Positions 21,041 to 34,057 of a stretch of 64,000 nt of DNA are shown here, piece after piece. Origin of the DNA: Dugong dugon (lineage: Eukaryota; Chordata; Mammalia; Sirenia; Dugongidae); NCBI GenBank assembly GCA_030035585.1, contig CM057469.1:66295501-66359500 (forward strand), in the 5' to 3' direction. Each line of letters begins with the position of its first letter. Position 1 is the first letter of the stretch. The notes beneath the pieces are model-generated. The model was not told where the DNA came from, did no database searches, and was given only the letters and a program-made list of their open reading frames with translations. Both the position numbers and the translations under genes were made by a program.

Positions 21041-24000
21041 CTCTAAGAAACTTTAACATAAATTAGTCTATTTGAAAAGTACCCTGACCACTTCTATGTT
21101 AGCAGGCAACTGGACTGAACTCATGCTACTGGCATTTGAAAAGGTGGAGGCATAGCCCCACAAATAACTGACGGCTTTGCCAGCTTTGCCTAAATCTTCC
21201 AACTTTCAGAAATAAAAAAATTGTATGTCTCATGTTTTTAGATACCATTACACAAGTGACTATAATTTTTATAACACTTGATACCAAGATAAAGCAAAGG
21301 TTTGAGTCTGAAGTAATCATTATTGAGACCCTTGCCCAAGCCTGACTATAGATAAGTCCCCTCAAAAACCCAACAAACTATTTTATATTAATGATGTAAT
21401 ATATTAATATACACCTTTGTAAACTTTTGCCTACAAGCCTTGATGAAAATTGATGAAATTAAGGTCTTTTATTTATTTATTTATTTTAGAAGCACATAGA
21501 AACTATAACATAAGCTGTAGCTAACAGTCAGCCTGGCCATACAACCTGGCCACTAACAACCCTCAGGCTAACATACAAATCAAGCACCCATGAGGACAAA
21601 ATATCCAGGTAAAAATCAGTTCTGCCCCTGGTAAGTTTTTGTTATTCATGTAGATAGTCATCAAAAGGCCCTTTCCAACCAAATAAAAACCTTTTTTCAA
21701 ACAAAAGAAATAAATAATAAAAGTTTAAATAGAGATATAGACTGTTTAGACAAGCTTTATTTCAACAGTGATTACATTTTGTAATATACAGACTTAAATT
21801 AATTTCCAGAATTTTTTTTATAAGAATACAGTAACAATTTATTAGCACACAGAAGAAATGAAACTTCTAGATCTCAATATGCATATAGGATTTTATATAA
21901 TAAACATGATGAACATATACTTCCAGAAGTAAAGGATCTGCTATTAAGCAACTCTACACCCCTGCACCCACAGGGCTGCAATCTATCAATAACTCATCCT
22001 CATCCTATAAGAGGGTTAAGCATGATTTATGTGGCATAGCATCAAGGCACTTGGCTTTAATTAAAATAATTTCCAGAATTTTCTGAGTAGCTTACTGATA
22101 TTAAATAAACTGGATTGGTAGATGTTCATTATAATTAAAATTTATAGCTCTTACTTTTTAGGCCACAGGAAAAAAAAATTCATTTTTCTAAGAAAATTAA
22201 AAGGTTTGTTAAAAAGAAAATTTATTTGGTGTGGTTAAAGTTCGTATTCACCATGGCTAAACGTTTAATGAGTTGGTTTATAAAGAATTTTAAGAGCTTT
22301 AATGTTAAATAACATATATGCTAAGAATTGAGTTTCTCACTGTTAAAATAACAAAATTTTCATTAAAACTAAAGAATTAATTTTATTTTTATGCAATCTG
22401 CCTCAAAAGCAAAAGTTCAACAGAATAAATTCCTAAATCAAAAGCAAAGCCACAGGGCTTTGGAAAAACTAAGACTTTTACCCTTAAGATCTTTAATTAA
22501 GTAAGTTAAATATTGTTTCTCAATGGCCTGTGATAAACTCCTGACAACTCTGAAACTTCGTAAAAAGCCACAAAAGATTTATTTCTTTTTCATAAAGGAA
22601 AAGGTGCTAAAAAGGTTTATTTAATATGTTAAAAGTTACATAAAATATGTTTTCAAATCAAGAGAAATGTCAAATTTTCTTTAAGTTAAAATTTTATATG
22701 TTAAATGTTTCCTCTTACATTTTTTGCCTGATATTAGACAATAAGCTCCTTCTATTATATCATAATTCTATTATCCTTTCAATATTAACTTGATTACGAC
22801 TTTATTTCTTTTAAAATCTAGCATCATCAAAGCCAATGGTTTCACCCCTGGAGTTTTTATTATTCTTGGTGTATCCTGACTTTTTAAAAATGAGGTTAAT
22901 CATTATGCTTAAAGATAGTTTCATCTAGAGTTTTTTATTTGACTTTATTTAACTTTGCATTACTTTTGTATTCAATTACCATCAAGTCTTTTCACTGTTA
23001 AAAACTATTATTATAAGCTAACCATAGGTATTTTTAGGTTTTACCTTACTGATTCACTGAAAATGCAACAAAAATGGACTATATCAGACTCATAAAGAGG
23101 ACTATAATATTTTGAATATAAGTGTCATTGAACTGAATCAAGATTTTTAAAACTTTTGTGTAGAAATTGACAGTCTTTTTCAAGGTGCTGCTGATCCAGA
23201 ATAACATGAAAACAAAATTGGCTAAATAAAACTAAGTAAACTAAAAAAATTACTATAAGATTTACATAAGAATATCACTAATATATAACGTTCTATTTTC
23301 TAGACATAAAAAATCAATTTTTCTCTCTTCCTTCTTTCCATTTTTATATAAGAATCAGCTATTTCAGGAACTAATAACACTATACTGGTTACAGAACAAC
23401 ATATGAGTTAAAAACTGTTATGGCTCACGTCAAAGTTCTAACTAAAATATATTCAGAAATGCCACAGACTCCAAGAAATAAATACTGAAATAACTATACG
23501 AGAGAAGTATCATCTCAAAACCAAATGGCCCTCCCTTACATTACTTATACCAACTCTAATATTGTTAAGATATTATCAGTCTTTAATCCAATACTCTAAG
23601 GAATGTTTTCACATGTTAAAAGAGTCTTTGATGACCAAAACTAAAATTCCAAAATCTGCCTGATATTATTCCAGGGGACCATATATATTAGAAAAAACAT
23701 CAGTTAAAACGTTCCCTGGAACCTTGTTGGAAAGGACTGTATGTAGTTTTCCTTACTAATCTTTATACCACTAAATTACAGAGAGTTAAGCCTTAGATAT
23801 ACGTCTCCCAATAAAAGAAGACCGCAGATCCTGTTTAAACAGTCAACAAAAGGACTCAAACTGAAATTCAGTTGCCCAGTAGACAGAAGCAAACAACTAT
23901 AACAGAAGCAAACAGTTCCACCCAAGATCACAGAACAAGACTTCATACAAGCAGCTAAAAATTTTGGACTGTGCTTTATAATGTTTACTTTCCTACTTAT

Positions 24001-24249
24001 CTTAATTATCCTTTACCAGCTTAGTATTCTCCCCTAGTAAGATATGCAGTATAGAAACCCCGGAAGTAGTTGTTCTTTATTTAATACTTACAACTTTTAA
24101 AGTGGCACTGTTTTATCAGCTGGGATTTATAGACTGGTAAATTGCCACCAGTAACTTTCTAATTTACATCCACTCCTTTCTTTACCACAGATATACAGGT
24201 TATTAAAGTACTTGAATTTCTATTTCTATTGGCATAGGTGATTCTTATA
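21041..24249 (+). other. ERV interior, no intact gene
   Basis: About 3.2 kb of very AT-rich sequence between the leader and a nested L1. I could not identify gag or pol motifs. Stops occur in every frame at short intervals, so genes are deleted or decayed past recognition by eye. A TTTA microsatellite lies at 21468-21487. Confidence 0.5.
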
Positions 24250-24263
24250 GAATTACATTTAGA

Positions 24264-25397
24264 CAGCAAAAAGATGGAAACAACCTAGATGCCCATCAAC
24301 AGATGAATGGATACACAAACTATGGTACATACACACAATGGAGTATTATGCAACAATAAAGAACAATGACGAATCTGTGAAGCATCTCATAACATGGATG
24401 AAACCGGAGGACATTATGCTGAGTGAAATAAGTCAATCACAGAAGGACAAATATCGTATGAGACCACTACTGTAAAAACACATGAACAGGTTTACACACA
24501 AAAAGAAGCAATCTTTGTTGGTTACGAAGGATGGGAGGGGTGGAGGGGAATACTAAATAGACAATAGATAAGTGGTAACTTTTGTAAAGGGTAAAACAGT
24601 ACACAATACTGGGGAAGACAGAACAACTTGTACAAGGAAAGGTCATGGAAGCTCCATAGACACATCCAAACTCCCTGAGGGGCTGAATTGCTGGGGATCA
24701 TGGTCTCGGGGAACATCTAGCTCAATTGGCATAATACAATTTATAAAGAAAACGTTCTACATTCTACCTTGGTGAGTAGCATCTGGGGTCTTAAAAGTCT
24801 GTGAGAAGCCATCTAAGATACTCCACTGGTCTCACCCCTTTGGGAGGAAGGGAGAATGAAGAAAACAAGATACAAGGAAAAGATTAGTCCAAAGGACTAA
24901 TGGACCACAACTATCACAGCCTCCACCAGACTGAGTCCAGTACAACTAGATGGTGCCTGGCTACCACCACTGACTGCTCTGACCGGGATCACAACAGAAG
25001 TTCCTGGACAGAGTTGGAGAAAAATGTAGAACAAAATTCTAACTCACGAAAAAAAAGACCAGACTTACTGGCCTGACAGACTGGAGAAACCCTGAGAATA
25101 TGGCCCCCGGACACCCTTTTAGTTCAGTAATGAAGTCACTCCCGAGGTTCACCATTCAGCCAAAGATTAGACAGCCCCATAAAACAAAACAAGACTAATG
25201 GAGTACAACAGTCCAGGGACACGGACTAGAAGACAGGAGGGGACAAGAAAGCTGGTAACAGGGAACCCAAGGTTGAGAAGGGACAGTGTTGACATGTTGT
25301 GGGTTGTTAACCATTGTCATAAAACAATATGTGTCCTAACTAATGAAAAACTATTTGTTCTGCAAACCTTCATCTAAAGTACAATTTAAAAAAAAAT
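24264..25397 (+). mobile_element. L1 LINE, 5'-truncated, inside ERV
   Basis: The last ~200 bp of ORF2 (atggaaacaacctagatgcc) plus the whole 3' UTR and a short A-tail. A perfect 14-bp target duplication, gaattacatttaga, lies at 24250-24263 and 25398-25411. The 3' UTR is collinear with that of the full-length copy ending at 34057. Confidence 0.97.
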
Positions 25398-25411
25398 GAA
25401 TTACATTTAGA

Positions 25412-26151
25412 TTACCTTATTACTATACCAGGAAATTTCCCTCCATGGTGTTAATTCTTTATGTCCTCACTAGATGTCATGACACCTGCGTAACTCTTAT
25501 AGCCTTTAAACCAAAACCAAACCAAACCCGTTGCCTTTGAGTTGATTCCAACTCATAGAAACCCTATAGGACAGAGTAGAACTGCCCCATAGGGTTTCCA
25601 AGGAGCCCCTGGTGGATTCAAACTACCTTTTGGTTAGCAGCCATAGCTATTAACCACTACGCCACCAGGGTTTCCACTTCTACTATAGGAACTGGAAATT
25701 CTGCTTCATCTCATGCTTATAAAATTATGTATCAACAATGCATTTGAGAGCCCAAACAAGAGAAGTTTCATGACTTAGTCATTTGAAAGTAGGTCAGGCT
25801 ATTCCTCCAATTTCACCACACCTTATCCATTGCCCACATCAAGGTCACTGAAGATGGCTGCTCAGCAATAGCAGAGTGAAGATAATTGAAGTTGCCCAAC
25901 TGCCAGAAAAACCTTGCAGAAGATGAGTTACTCCTTTGTGGGTGACAAGATCAGCTCACCTTGAAGATAAGAACACCCCTATATCGAAGGAAAAATATAT
26001 AGTGGGGTCCAGTCATTTCTAATGTGTATCGTCTAGGGACTCAAATGCTTGCTAGTTCAAGCAGCTATTAAAGACAATTTAAATTCAAGCGCACGCAGAA
26101 AAGAGTATGCCCATAAGTGTGATCAAAGGATGTTCTTTGAAATCCTTGATT
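25412..26151 (+). other. ERV interior, 3' part
   Basis: Retroviral sequence between the nested L1 and the polypurine tract, with a SINE at 25508-25676. No open envelope-like frame remains. Confidence 0.5.
25508..25676 (-). mobile_element. AfroSINE, short form, inside ERV
   Basis: Reverse copy with an A/C-rich tail at left (aaaccaaaccaaacccgttg) and head at right (ccactacgccaccagggttt). It is well preserved. Confidence 0.94.
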
Positions 26152-26163
26152 AAAAGGAGGGAA
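26152..26163 (+). other. ERV polypurine tract
   Basis: aaaaggagggaa directly abuts the TG of the 3' LTR, the expected place for the plus-strand primer of reverse transcription. Confidence 0.8.
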
Positions 26164-26618
26164 TGACAAGGGATAAAATCAAAACAGAGGCATCTGACCT
26201 ATTTGGAAAATGATGGCGCTAACTCTAAGAGCTCAATGTAACCTTTTCCCTAGACTCAACCTTTGTTGCCTAGGAACCAACCCCTATTATTGTTAGGGAA
26301 ATAAATTTCTTTGAGGTCAAGCTAAAGAACGTGAATACTCCATGGAATTCATTTGTTTACTTATGGAAACTCTTTGTTCCCAATCTCCTCCAGATACTGA
26401 CACTTTGAACTAGGTAACTTTAAACAGTACCACTCCTGAAAATTTATATCAGGTCATTGCTTTGTAACCAACATGAAGCTCCCCCTTAACCCTATGTCTT
26501 TCAGTTATATCTTTTAGCCAATGTATTCACGTAACCAGTAATGTCAAAGATTATCTTTACTTTGTCTCATCTTTGACTGACCTCAATCACTGTAAATCAA
26601 TCAGAATATTGTGTTTTG
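26164..26618 (+). promoter_or_regulatory. ERV 3' LTR, part 1
   Basis: Starts tgacaagggataaaatc and follows the 5' LTR to cagaatattgtgttttg, where the full-length L1 is inserted. A small insertion (aaccaacatgaagctccccc) relative to the 5' LTR lies near 26467. Confidence 0.9.
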
Positions 26619-27773
26619 GAGGTGGAGCCAAACCTGGTGCCCTAGACAGATGCACCATACTGTCCTTCTGCAGCAAAGACCCAAGAAACTAAGTAAAACA
26701 GATACGAATGTCAATCCTGGAACCCTAAGCATCAGATGAAGGGATAAAGAGATCAAACACTGAATGGAAGAAGAAACTGACGGAAAACAGAGAATAAGGA
26801 GAGATACAGAGTGGAGGTCCCCTGACAGCTAGCTTAGCCATCTTGGAGCACAGCCATCAACAACCCCAAACAAGGAGTATAGAAAGGCAACTTCACAGAG
26901 CTCCCAATAGGAGACAGAGCACCCAATAACCAGAGAAACCCACTTTCCCACCCCTCACGCTTTTGCCCCGTACACCACCTCCACCACTCTTGAAAGGCCC
27001 TCTAAGCCAACTTGTCTAGCAAGCTACTGGCCCACTGCCAGCATAGGTCCACCCCACCCTGACCTGCCATCTCCTGCCACACCATTTTTTTCTTTTTTTC
27101 TCCTCTTTCTTCCTTTCCTTCCTCCCTCCCACCTATCCCTGTACCCTACCACTACCCCTTCCCCTGAGTTATGCCATACTACCTTGGCTAGAGAGTCACC
27201 AGCTTACCAACAGCCCAGGTCCACCCAGCCCCCAACTGGCTAGCTCTGGCCATGCCATGTTTTAATTCTTTTTCCCTTTCTTCCTTTTCTTTCTCTCTCT
27301 CACCTAGCCTGTACCATACCTCTACCCCTTCCTGCAGTGCCACAGTGCAGCACTGTGGCTATACAGCAATCAGCCTGCCACTTTCTACCTCCCACCTAGC
27401 CGCATATGCCACCTCTCCCCAATTCCACTGGCCTCCAGGTGCTGTGCTTCCCCTCCTCTCCTGCCGCTTGATCAACTGTTGAATGGAGGGAAGTGAGCCT
27501 GTACCTCTTCCTGTTCAATACCCCCAACTATCTGGTGAAGGGCTGTGAATGCTCCCACACTGATGGAACAACATCAAGAGGGAGACAGCACCTGCCTAGT
27601 CCACTCTCAGCCACCTCACCTAACCAGTGTATGGTGAGGCGGGCTCACCCTGCCTGCCGCTGCCATGTCCATCTGGGCAAGGTGGTAAAAGCTATTGTGC
27701 CCACAGACAAGCAAGAAGCAAAGCACACCTGGCCCTCCTTCCCTTACATATCAAAACAAAACAAAGAAGCAGG
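26619..27773 (+). promoter_or_regulatory. L1 5' UTR with internal modules
   Basis: C- and T-rich. Two successive modules start with a pyrimidine run (27083 and about 27255) followed by cccacctatccctgtaccct / cacctagcctgtaccatacc and an accnctaccccttcc phrase, about 172 bp apart. L1 5' UTRs hold the internal promoter. The open frames here (27252-27482, 27493-27777) are incidental. Confidence 0.65.
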
Positions 27774-28910
27774 ATGAAACAAATGAACATACAATCAATA
27801 AATAAAGAAAAGAATACATTAATGTCTCAGAGACAGCAGACAATACCAAAACATAAAAAGGCAGGAAAGATACTCCAGCAAGTGACCAAAATAAAGAACC
27901 AGATAACCTTCCCATAGAAGCAAAAGCAAGTACCTGATATGGAATTTGAAAGACTCATATTTAGGGCTTTATAAGAGATTAGGAAGAGACCAAGGAAAAC
28001 ACAGACAAAACCATGGAAAACACAGACAAAACCAAAAAAACATAGCCAAAATCAAGAAAAACACAGACAAAGCAATGGAAGAATTCAGAAAAATAATACA
28101 AGAACAAAATGTCAAAATAAATAAATAATTAGAAATCATACAAAACAGTAACTAGAAATCTAAAATATAAACAACAGAATTTCAGAAATGGACAATTCAA
28201 TAGATGGTTATAGGAGCAAATTTGAAACAATGGAAGAAAGAATCAGTGATACTGTAGACTTATCCATGGATGCCACTTTGTTAAAGGAAAAATCAGAGAA
28301 AAGAGTGAAGAAAACCTAAAAATTAACTAGGACACAATCAAGAGCAAAAATATGTGCATGATCAGAGTTCCAGAACAGGAAGAAAAAATGGAAAACACAG
28401 AGATGCTTGTTGAAAATTTGCTGGCAGAAAACTTCCCATGTATCACGAAAGACCAAAAACTGCCTATCCAAGAAGCTCAACAAACCCCATATAGAATAGA
28501 CCCCAAAAGAAAGTCATCAAGACATAACGTGATCACACTTGCCAAAACCAAAGACAAAGAAAGAACACTGAGAGCAGCTCGAGCAAAACAAAAAGTCACT
28601 TACAAAGGGGAAACAATAAGACCAAACGCTGATTATTTGGCAGAAACTATGCAAACAACAAGACAATGAGATGACATATATAAAACCTTGAAAGAAAAAA
28701 GCTGCTAACCAAGTATAATATGTCCTGTAAAACTCAAATACAATGATGAAATTAAGACATTTCCAGATAGGCAGAAATTAAGGGAATTTGTAAAAACCAA
28801 CCAAACTTATAAGAAATATTAAAGGGAGTTCGTTGGTTAGAGAACCAACAACATCAGACAACAACCAGAGTCTAGGACACAGGACAGCATCAGCCAGATA
28901 ACAACCAAGA
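27774..28910 (+). pseudogene. L1 ORF1p remnant
   Basis: ORF1p is the RNA-binding trimeric chaperone of L1. A lysine/glutamine-rich coiled-coil-like part lies at about 27774-28130. The conserved RNA-recognition and carboxy-terminal domain lies at 28352-28669, with IRVPEQEE, ENFPC, RIDPKRKSSRHNVITLAK and AARAKQKVTYKGETIRPNAD. It is followed after a stop by a KTFPDRQKLREF-type tail near 28750. The frame changes at least twice and stops interrupt it. Confidence 0.85.
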
Positions 28911-29292
28911 TGAAGAACTCTCAATAATAAAACAAAGCTAAAATATTAAAACAGGGAAACAGAGACATCAATCTGTAAATGACTACAATGTCAAAACAAT
29001 AAAAGGGGGAATAAACAGTATAGGTATAGAACTTTCAAATTGAGGGGAAGTCAAGGCAATATCAAGTAATAAAAGACTGGTTCAAACTGAGGAATATAAG
29101 GGTAAATTACAAGGTAACCACAAAGAAAGTTAACAAAGTTACTCATTAGAAGAAAAACATAAAGTCTCAGTAAACCCAATATCTATAATAACAAAAGAAA
29201 AGAAAATCCACAGACAAAAGGAACTCAGCACAGGAAAGTAAGAGGAACAAAGAAAATGTCAGCACTACAAAAAAAAAAGAAAAGCACGACAA

Positions 29293-32200
29293 TATGAAAG
29301 CAATAAACTCATACCTATCAATAATCACACTGAATGTAAATGCACCTCAAGAGACAGAGAGTGGCAGAATGGATTAAAAAGCATGACCCATCAATATGCT
29401 GTCTACAAAAGACACACCTTAGACACAAAGACATAAATATATTAAAAATCAAAGGATGAAAAAAAATCAAGAAAACAGTAATCAAAAAAGGGCAGGAGTG
29501 GCAATATTAATCTTAAATGAAATAGACTTAAAGGAAAAATCAACCATAAAAGATTAGGAAGGACATTACATAATAATTAAAGGAACAATCCACCAAGAAG
29601 ACATAACATTAGTAAATATCTACACACCCAACAACAGGGCTCCAGACTTCATAAGACAAACTCTAACAGCACTGAAAAGAGAAACAGACCATTCCACAGT
29701 AATAGTAGGAGACTTCAACACACCACTCTCTGTAAAGGACAGAACATCTAGAAAGAAACTTAACAAAGTTACAGAAGATCTAAAGGCCTAAATCAACCAA
29801 CTTAACCTCATAAAAATGTATAGAACACTCAACCCAACAGCAGCAAAGTATACATTCTTTTCCAACATACATGGAACATTCTCCAGAATAGACCGCATTT
29901 TAGTCCACAAAGCAACCCTCAATAAAATTCAAAACATCAAAATAAAACAAAGCATTCTCTCTGTTCACAACACAATAAAAGTAGGAATCAATAATAGGAA
30001 GAGCAAGGGAACAAAATCAAACACATGGAAACTGAATAACAGCTTGCTTAAAAACCACTGGATAAAAGAAGAAATCAAAGAGGGAATAAAAAATTCCCAG
30101 AATTAAATGAGAATGAAAACACATCATAACAAAACCTTTGGAACACAGCAAAGACAGTGCTAGCAGGTCAATTTATGGCAAGAAATGCACACATCGAAAA
30201 AGAAGAGCAGGCCAAAATCAAAACGTTAGCCCTACAGCTGGAACAAATAGAAAGAAAATAGCAAAATGAGCTCACAGCCATTTGAAGAGAAATAATAAAG
30301 ATTAGGGCAGAAATAAATGAGATAGCGAGCAGAAAAATAATAGAAAGAATCAGCAAGACCAAAAGTTGGTTCTTTGAAAAGATCAACAAAATCAACAAAC
30401 AACTGGCCAAACAGACAAAAGAAAAACAAGAGAGGAAATAAATAATCCAAATGAGAAATAAGATGAGTGACATTACAACAGACTCAACTGAAATAAAAAG
30501 CTCATAACAGAATACTATGAAAAATTATACTCCAACCAATTTGAGAACTTAGAAGAAATGAACAAATTTCTATAAACACACTACCTACCTAAACTAAAAC
30601 AAGCTGAGATATGAAATCTGAACAGACCCATAACAAGAGAAGAGATTGAAGTGGTAATAAAAAGAAAAAACTCCCAACAGAAAAAAACCCTGGCCCAGAT
30701 GGTTTCACAGGAGAATTCTACCAAACAATTCAGAGAAGAGCTTACACCAGTACGATTCAAACTATTTCAGAGCATTGAATAGGAAGAAATACTTCCAAAT
30801 TCAGTCTATGAAGCCAGCATAAGCCTGATACCAAAACCAGGCAAAGACACCACAAAAAAAGAAAATTACAGACCAATATCTCTCATGAATATAGATGCAA
30901 AAATTCTCAACAAAATTCTAGCCAATAGAATTCAGTATCATATCAAAAAATAATACACCACGACCAGGTAGGATTCATACTAGCTATGCAAGTATGGTAT
31001 AACATTAGAAAATCAATCAATGTAATCCACCACATAAATAAAATAAAGGAAAAGAATCACATGATCATCTCAATTGATGAAGAAAAAGCATTCAACAAAG
31101 TCCAACACCCATTCCTGACAAAAACTCTCAATAAAATAGGAATAGAAGGGAAATTCCTCAACATAATAAAGGGCATCTATACAGAACCAACATCCTACAT
31201 CATTCTCAATGGAGAGAGACTAAAAGCATTCCCCCTGAGAACCAGAACAAGACAAGTATGTGCTTTATCCTATTTCACCTTGTGCTGGAAGTCCTAGCTA
31301 GAGCAATAATGCAAGAAGAAGAAATAAAGGTGTGCAAATTGGAAATGAAGAAGTAAAACTATCCCTATTCACAGACGATATGATCCTATACATAGAGAAC
31401 CCCAAAGATTCCACAAGAAAACTACTGGAACTAATAGAAAGATTCAGCAGAGTAGTAGCATACAAGATCAACATACAAAATTCAGTTGGATTCCTCTACA
31501 CCAACAAAGAAAATTTTGAAACAAAATCAGGAAAACATATCATTTATTTTAGCCCCTAAAAATATAGAATACTTAGGAATAAAGCTAACCTGGGACATAA
31601 AAGACTTATACAAAGAAAACTACAAAATACTATTGCAAGAGACCTACATAAATGGAAAAACATACCATGCTCATGGATAGGAAGACTCAACATTGTGAGT
31701 CGGTCTGCAGATATAATGCAATCCTGATCCAAATGGCAATAGCATTCTTTAATGAGATGGAATAACTAATTATCAACTTTATATGTAAAGGAAAGAGGTC
31801 CTGGATAAACAAGGCAATATTGAAGAAAAGAACAAAGGGGGAAGATTTGCACTACCTGACCTCAGAACCTACTATACAGCCACGGCAGTCAAAACAGCCT
31901 GGTACTGGTACAATGACAGACACAGAGACCAATGGAACAGAATCAGGAACTCAGATGTAAATCCATTCACCTGTGGTCAGCTGATTTTTGACAAAAGACT
32001 AAAATCCATTAAATGTGGAAAAGACAGCATTTTTAACAAATGATGCTAGCAAAACTGGATGTCCATCTGTAAGAAAAATGAAACAGGACCCATACCTCAC
32101 ACCATACACAAAAACTAAGAATGGATCAAAGACCTAAGTATAAAACCTAAAATTATAAAGATCATGGAAGAAAAAATAGGCACAATACTAGGGGCCCTAA

Positions 32201-33052
32201 TACATGGCATAAATACAATACAAACCATAACTGACAATGCACAAATACCAGAAGATAAACTAGATAACTGGGAGCTCCTAAAAATTAAACATTTGTGCTG
32301 ATCAAAAGACTTCACCAAAAGAGTAAAAAGAGAACCTACAGACTGGGGGAAAAATTTGGCTACAACATATCTGACAACCGTCTAATCTGTAAAATCTATA
32401 GAATACCTCAACACCTTAACAATAAAAAGACAAATAACCCAATCAAAAAAATGGGTACAAAATAGGAACAGACACTTCACTGAAGAAGACATTCAGGGAG
32501 CTAACAGACACATGAGGAAATCCTCACAATCGTTAACCATTAAAGAAATGCAAATCAAAACTACAGTGAGATACCATCTCACTCCAACATTACTGGCACG
32601 AATCAAAACAGAAAACAACAAATGTTGAGGAAGGTTGCAGGGAGATTGGAATGCTTATGTACTGCTGGTAGGAATGTACAATGGTACAAACACTGTGGAA
32701 AACGATATGGCGTCTCCTTAAAAAGCTAGAAATGGAAATACCATACGATCCAGCAATCCCACTCCTAGGGATAAGAGGAATAAGAGCCATCAAACAAATA
32801 GACATATGCACACCCATATCTGTTGCACCATTATTCACAATAACAAAAAGATGGAAACAACTTACGTGCCCATTAACAGATTTATGGATAAACAAACTAT
32901 GGTACATACACACAATGGAATACTACAAAACAATGAAGAACAATGATGAATCCATGAAATATCCCACAACATGGATGAATCTGGAAGGCATTATGATGAG
33001 TGAAATAAGTCAATCGCAAAAGGACAAATACTATATGAGACCACTATTATAA
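29293..33052 (+). pseudogene. L1 ORF2p remnant
   Basis: ORF2p supplied endonuclease and reverse transcriptase. The endonuclease start (SICCLQKTHLRHKD) is near 29395. The GDFNTPLS motif is at 29708-29731 and RIDRILVHKA is near 29885. RT begins with [20 protein letters not shown] near 30860. The catalytic box reads FTDD at 31368-31379 instead of the usual FADD. The carboxy end ([13 protein letters not shown]) lies in 32681-33052. Many stops and frameshifts separate these, and the cysteine-rich motif is damaged near 32620. It is inactive. Confidence 0.88.
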
Positions 33053-34057
33053 AAACTCAGGAAAAGGTTTCCACAATCTTGGAAACAATCTTTAATGATT
33101 ATGAGGGAGGGGAGGGGAGGGGAGGAGAAATCACTAACTAGATAGTAGACAAGTGTTAACTTTGCTGAAGGGAAATACAACACACAGAATAGGGGAAGCC
33201 AGCACAACTTGGCCAAGACAAAGACATAGAACCTTCCTAGACACATCCAAACACCTTGAGGGACTGAGTTACTGGGGCTGAGGGCTGAGGACCATGGTTT
33301 CAGGGGACAACTAGGTCAATTGGCATAACATAGTCCATAAAGAAAATGTTCTACATTCTACTCTGGTGAGTAGCATCTGCAGTCTTAAAAGCTTGGGAGA
33401 GACCACCTAAGATACATCTATTGGTCCCAGTATGTTTGAAGCAAAAGAGAATGAAGAAAACCAAAGACACAAGGGAAAGATTAGTCCAAAAGACTAATGA
33501 ACCACAGCCTCCACCAGCCTGAGCCCAGAAAAACTAGATGGTGCCCAGCAACCACCACCAACTACTCTGACAGGGATCACAATAGAGTGTTCGGAGAGAG
33601 CGGGAGAAAAATGTAGAACAAAATTCAAATTCACAAAAAAAACACTAGACTTACTGGTCTAACAGTGACTGGAGGAACCCTTGAGACAATGGCCCCTGGA
33701 CACCCTGCTAACTCAGAACTGAAGCCACTCCCAAAGTCCACCTTTTAGCCAAAGATTAGATAGGCCTATAAAGCAAACAAGAACACACTTGAGGAATGTT
33801 CTTCTTAGTTCAATCAAGTATACAAGACCAAATGGGCAACATCTGCCCAACAGCAAAGCTGAGAAGGCAGGAAGGGCCAGAAAAACTAGACGAATGGACA
33901 CAGGGAACCCAGGGTGGAAAAGGAAAAGAGGAGAGTGCTGACACATTGTGGGGATTGCAACTAATGTCACAAAACAATTTGTCTATCTCAGTTTTGAATG
34001 AAAAACTGATTTGCGCTGTAAACTTTCACCAAAAACATAATTTAAAAAAAAAAAAAA
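33053..34057 (+). other. L1 3' UTR and A-tail
   Basis: About 1 kb, collinear with the 3' UTR at 24480-25397 and with the reverse copy 15431-16560. Contains a G-run at 33105-33122 and ends in an A-tail from 34044. Confidence 0.85.
33105..33122 (+). other. G-rich run, possible quadruplex
   Basis: Four runs of three or four G separated by single A. The same place in the truncated L1 (24529-24548) holds gggaggggtggagggg. G-rich tracts at this position are known from L1 3' UTRs. Confidence 0.6.

Larger units (their letters stand above)
26619..34057 (+). mobile_element. Full-length L1 LINE inside ERV 3' LTR
   Basis: 7.4 kb with a complete 5' end (gaggtggagccaaacctggt, like the ggnggagccaagatgg start of L1s), a pyrimidine-rich 5' UTR, broken ORF1 and ORF2, a 1 kb 3' UTR and an A-tail. 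The target duplication is gaatattgtgttttg at 26604-26618 and gaatgttgtgttttg at 34058-34072, one mismatch in 15. The LTR resumes exactly after it. Confidence 0.96.

Noticed and set aside
27252..27777. Two open frames upstream of L1 ORF1
   Set aside because: They lie in the L1 5' UTR, are proline/serine-rich from low-complexity sequence, and match no L1 protein.
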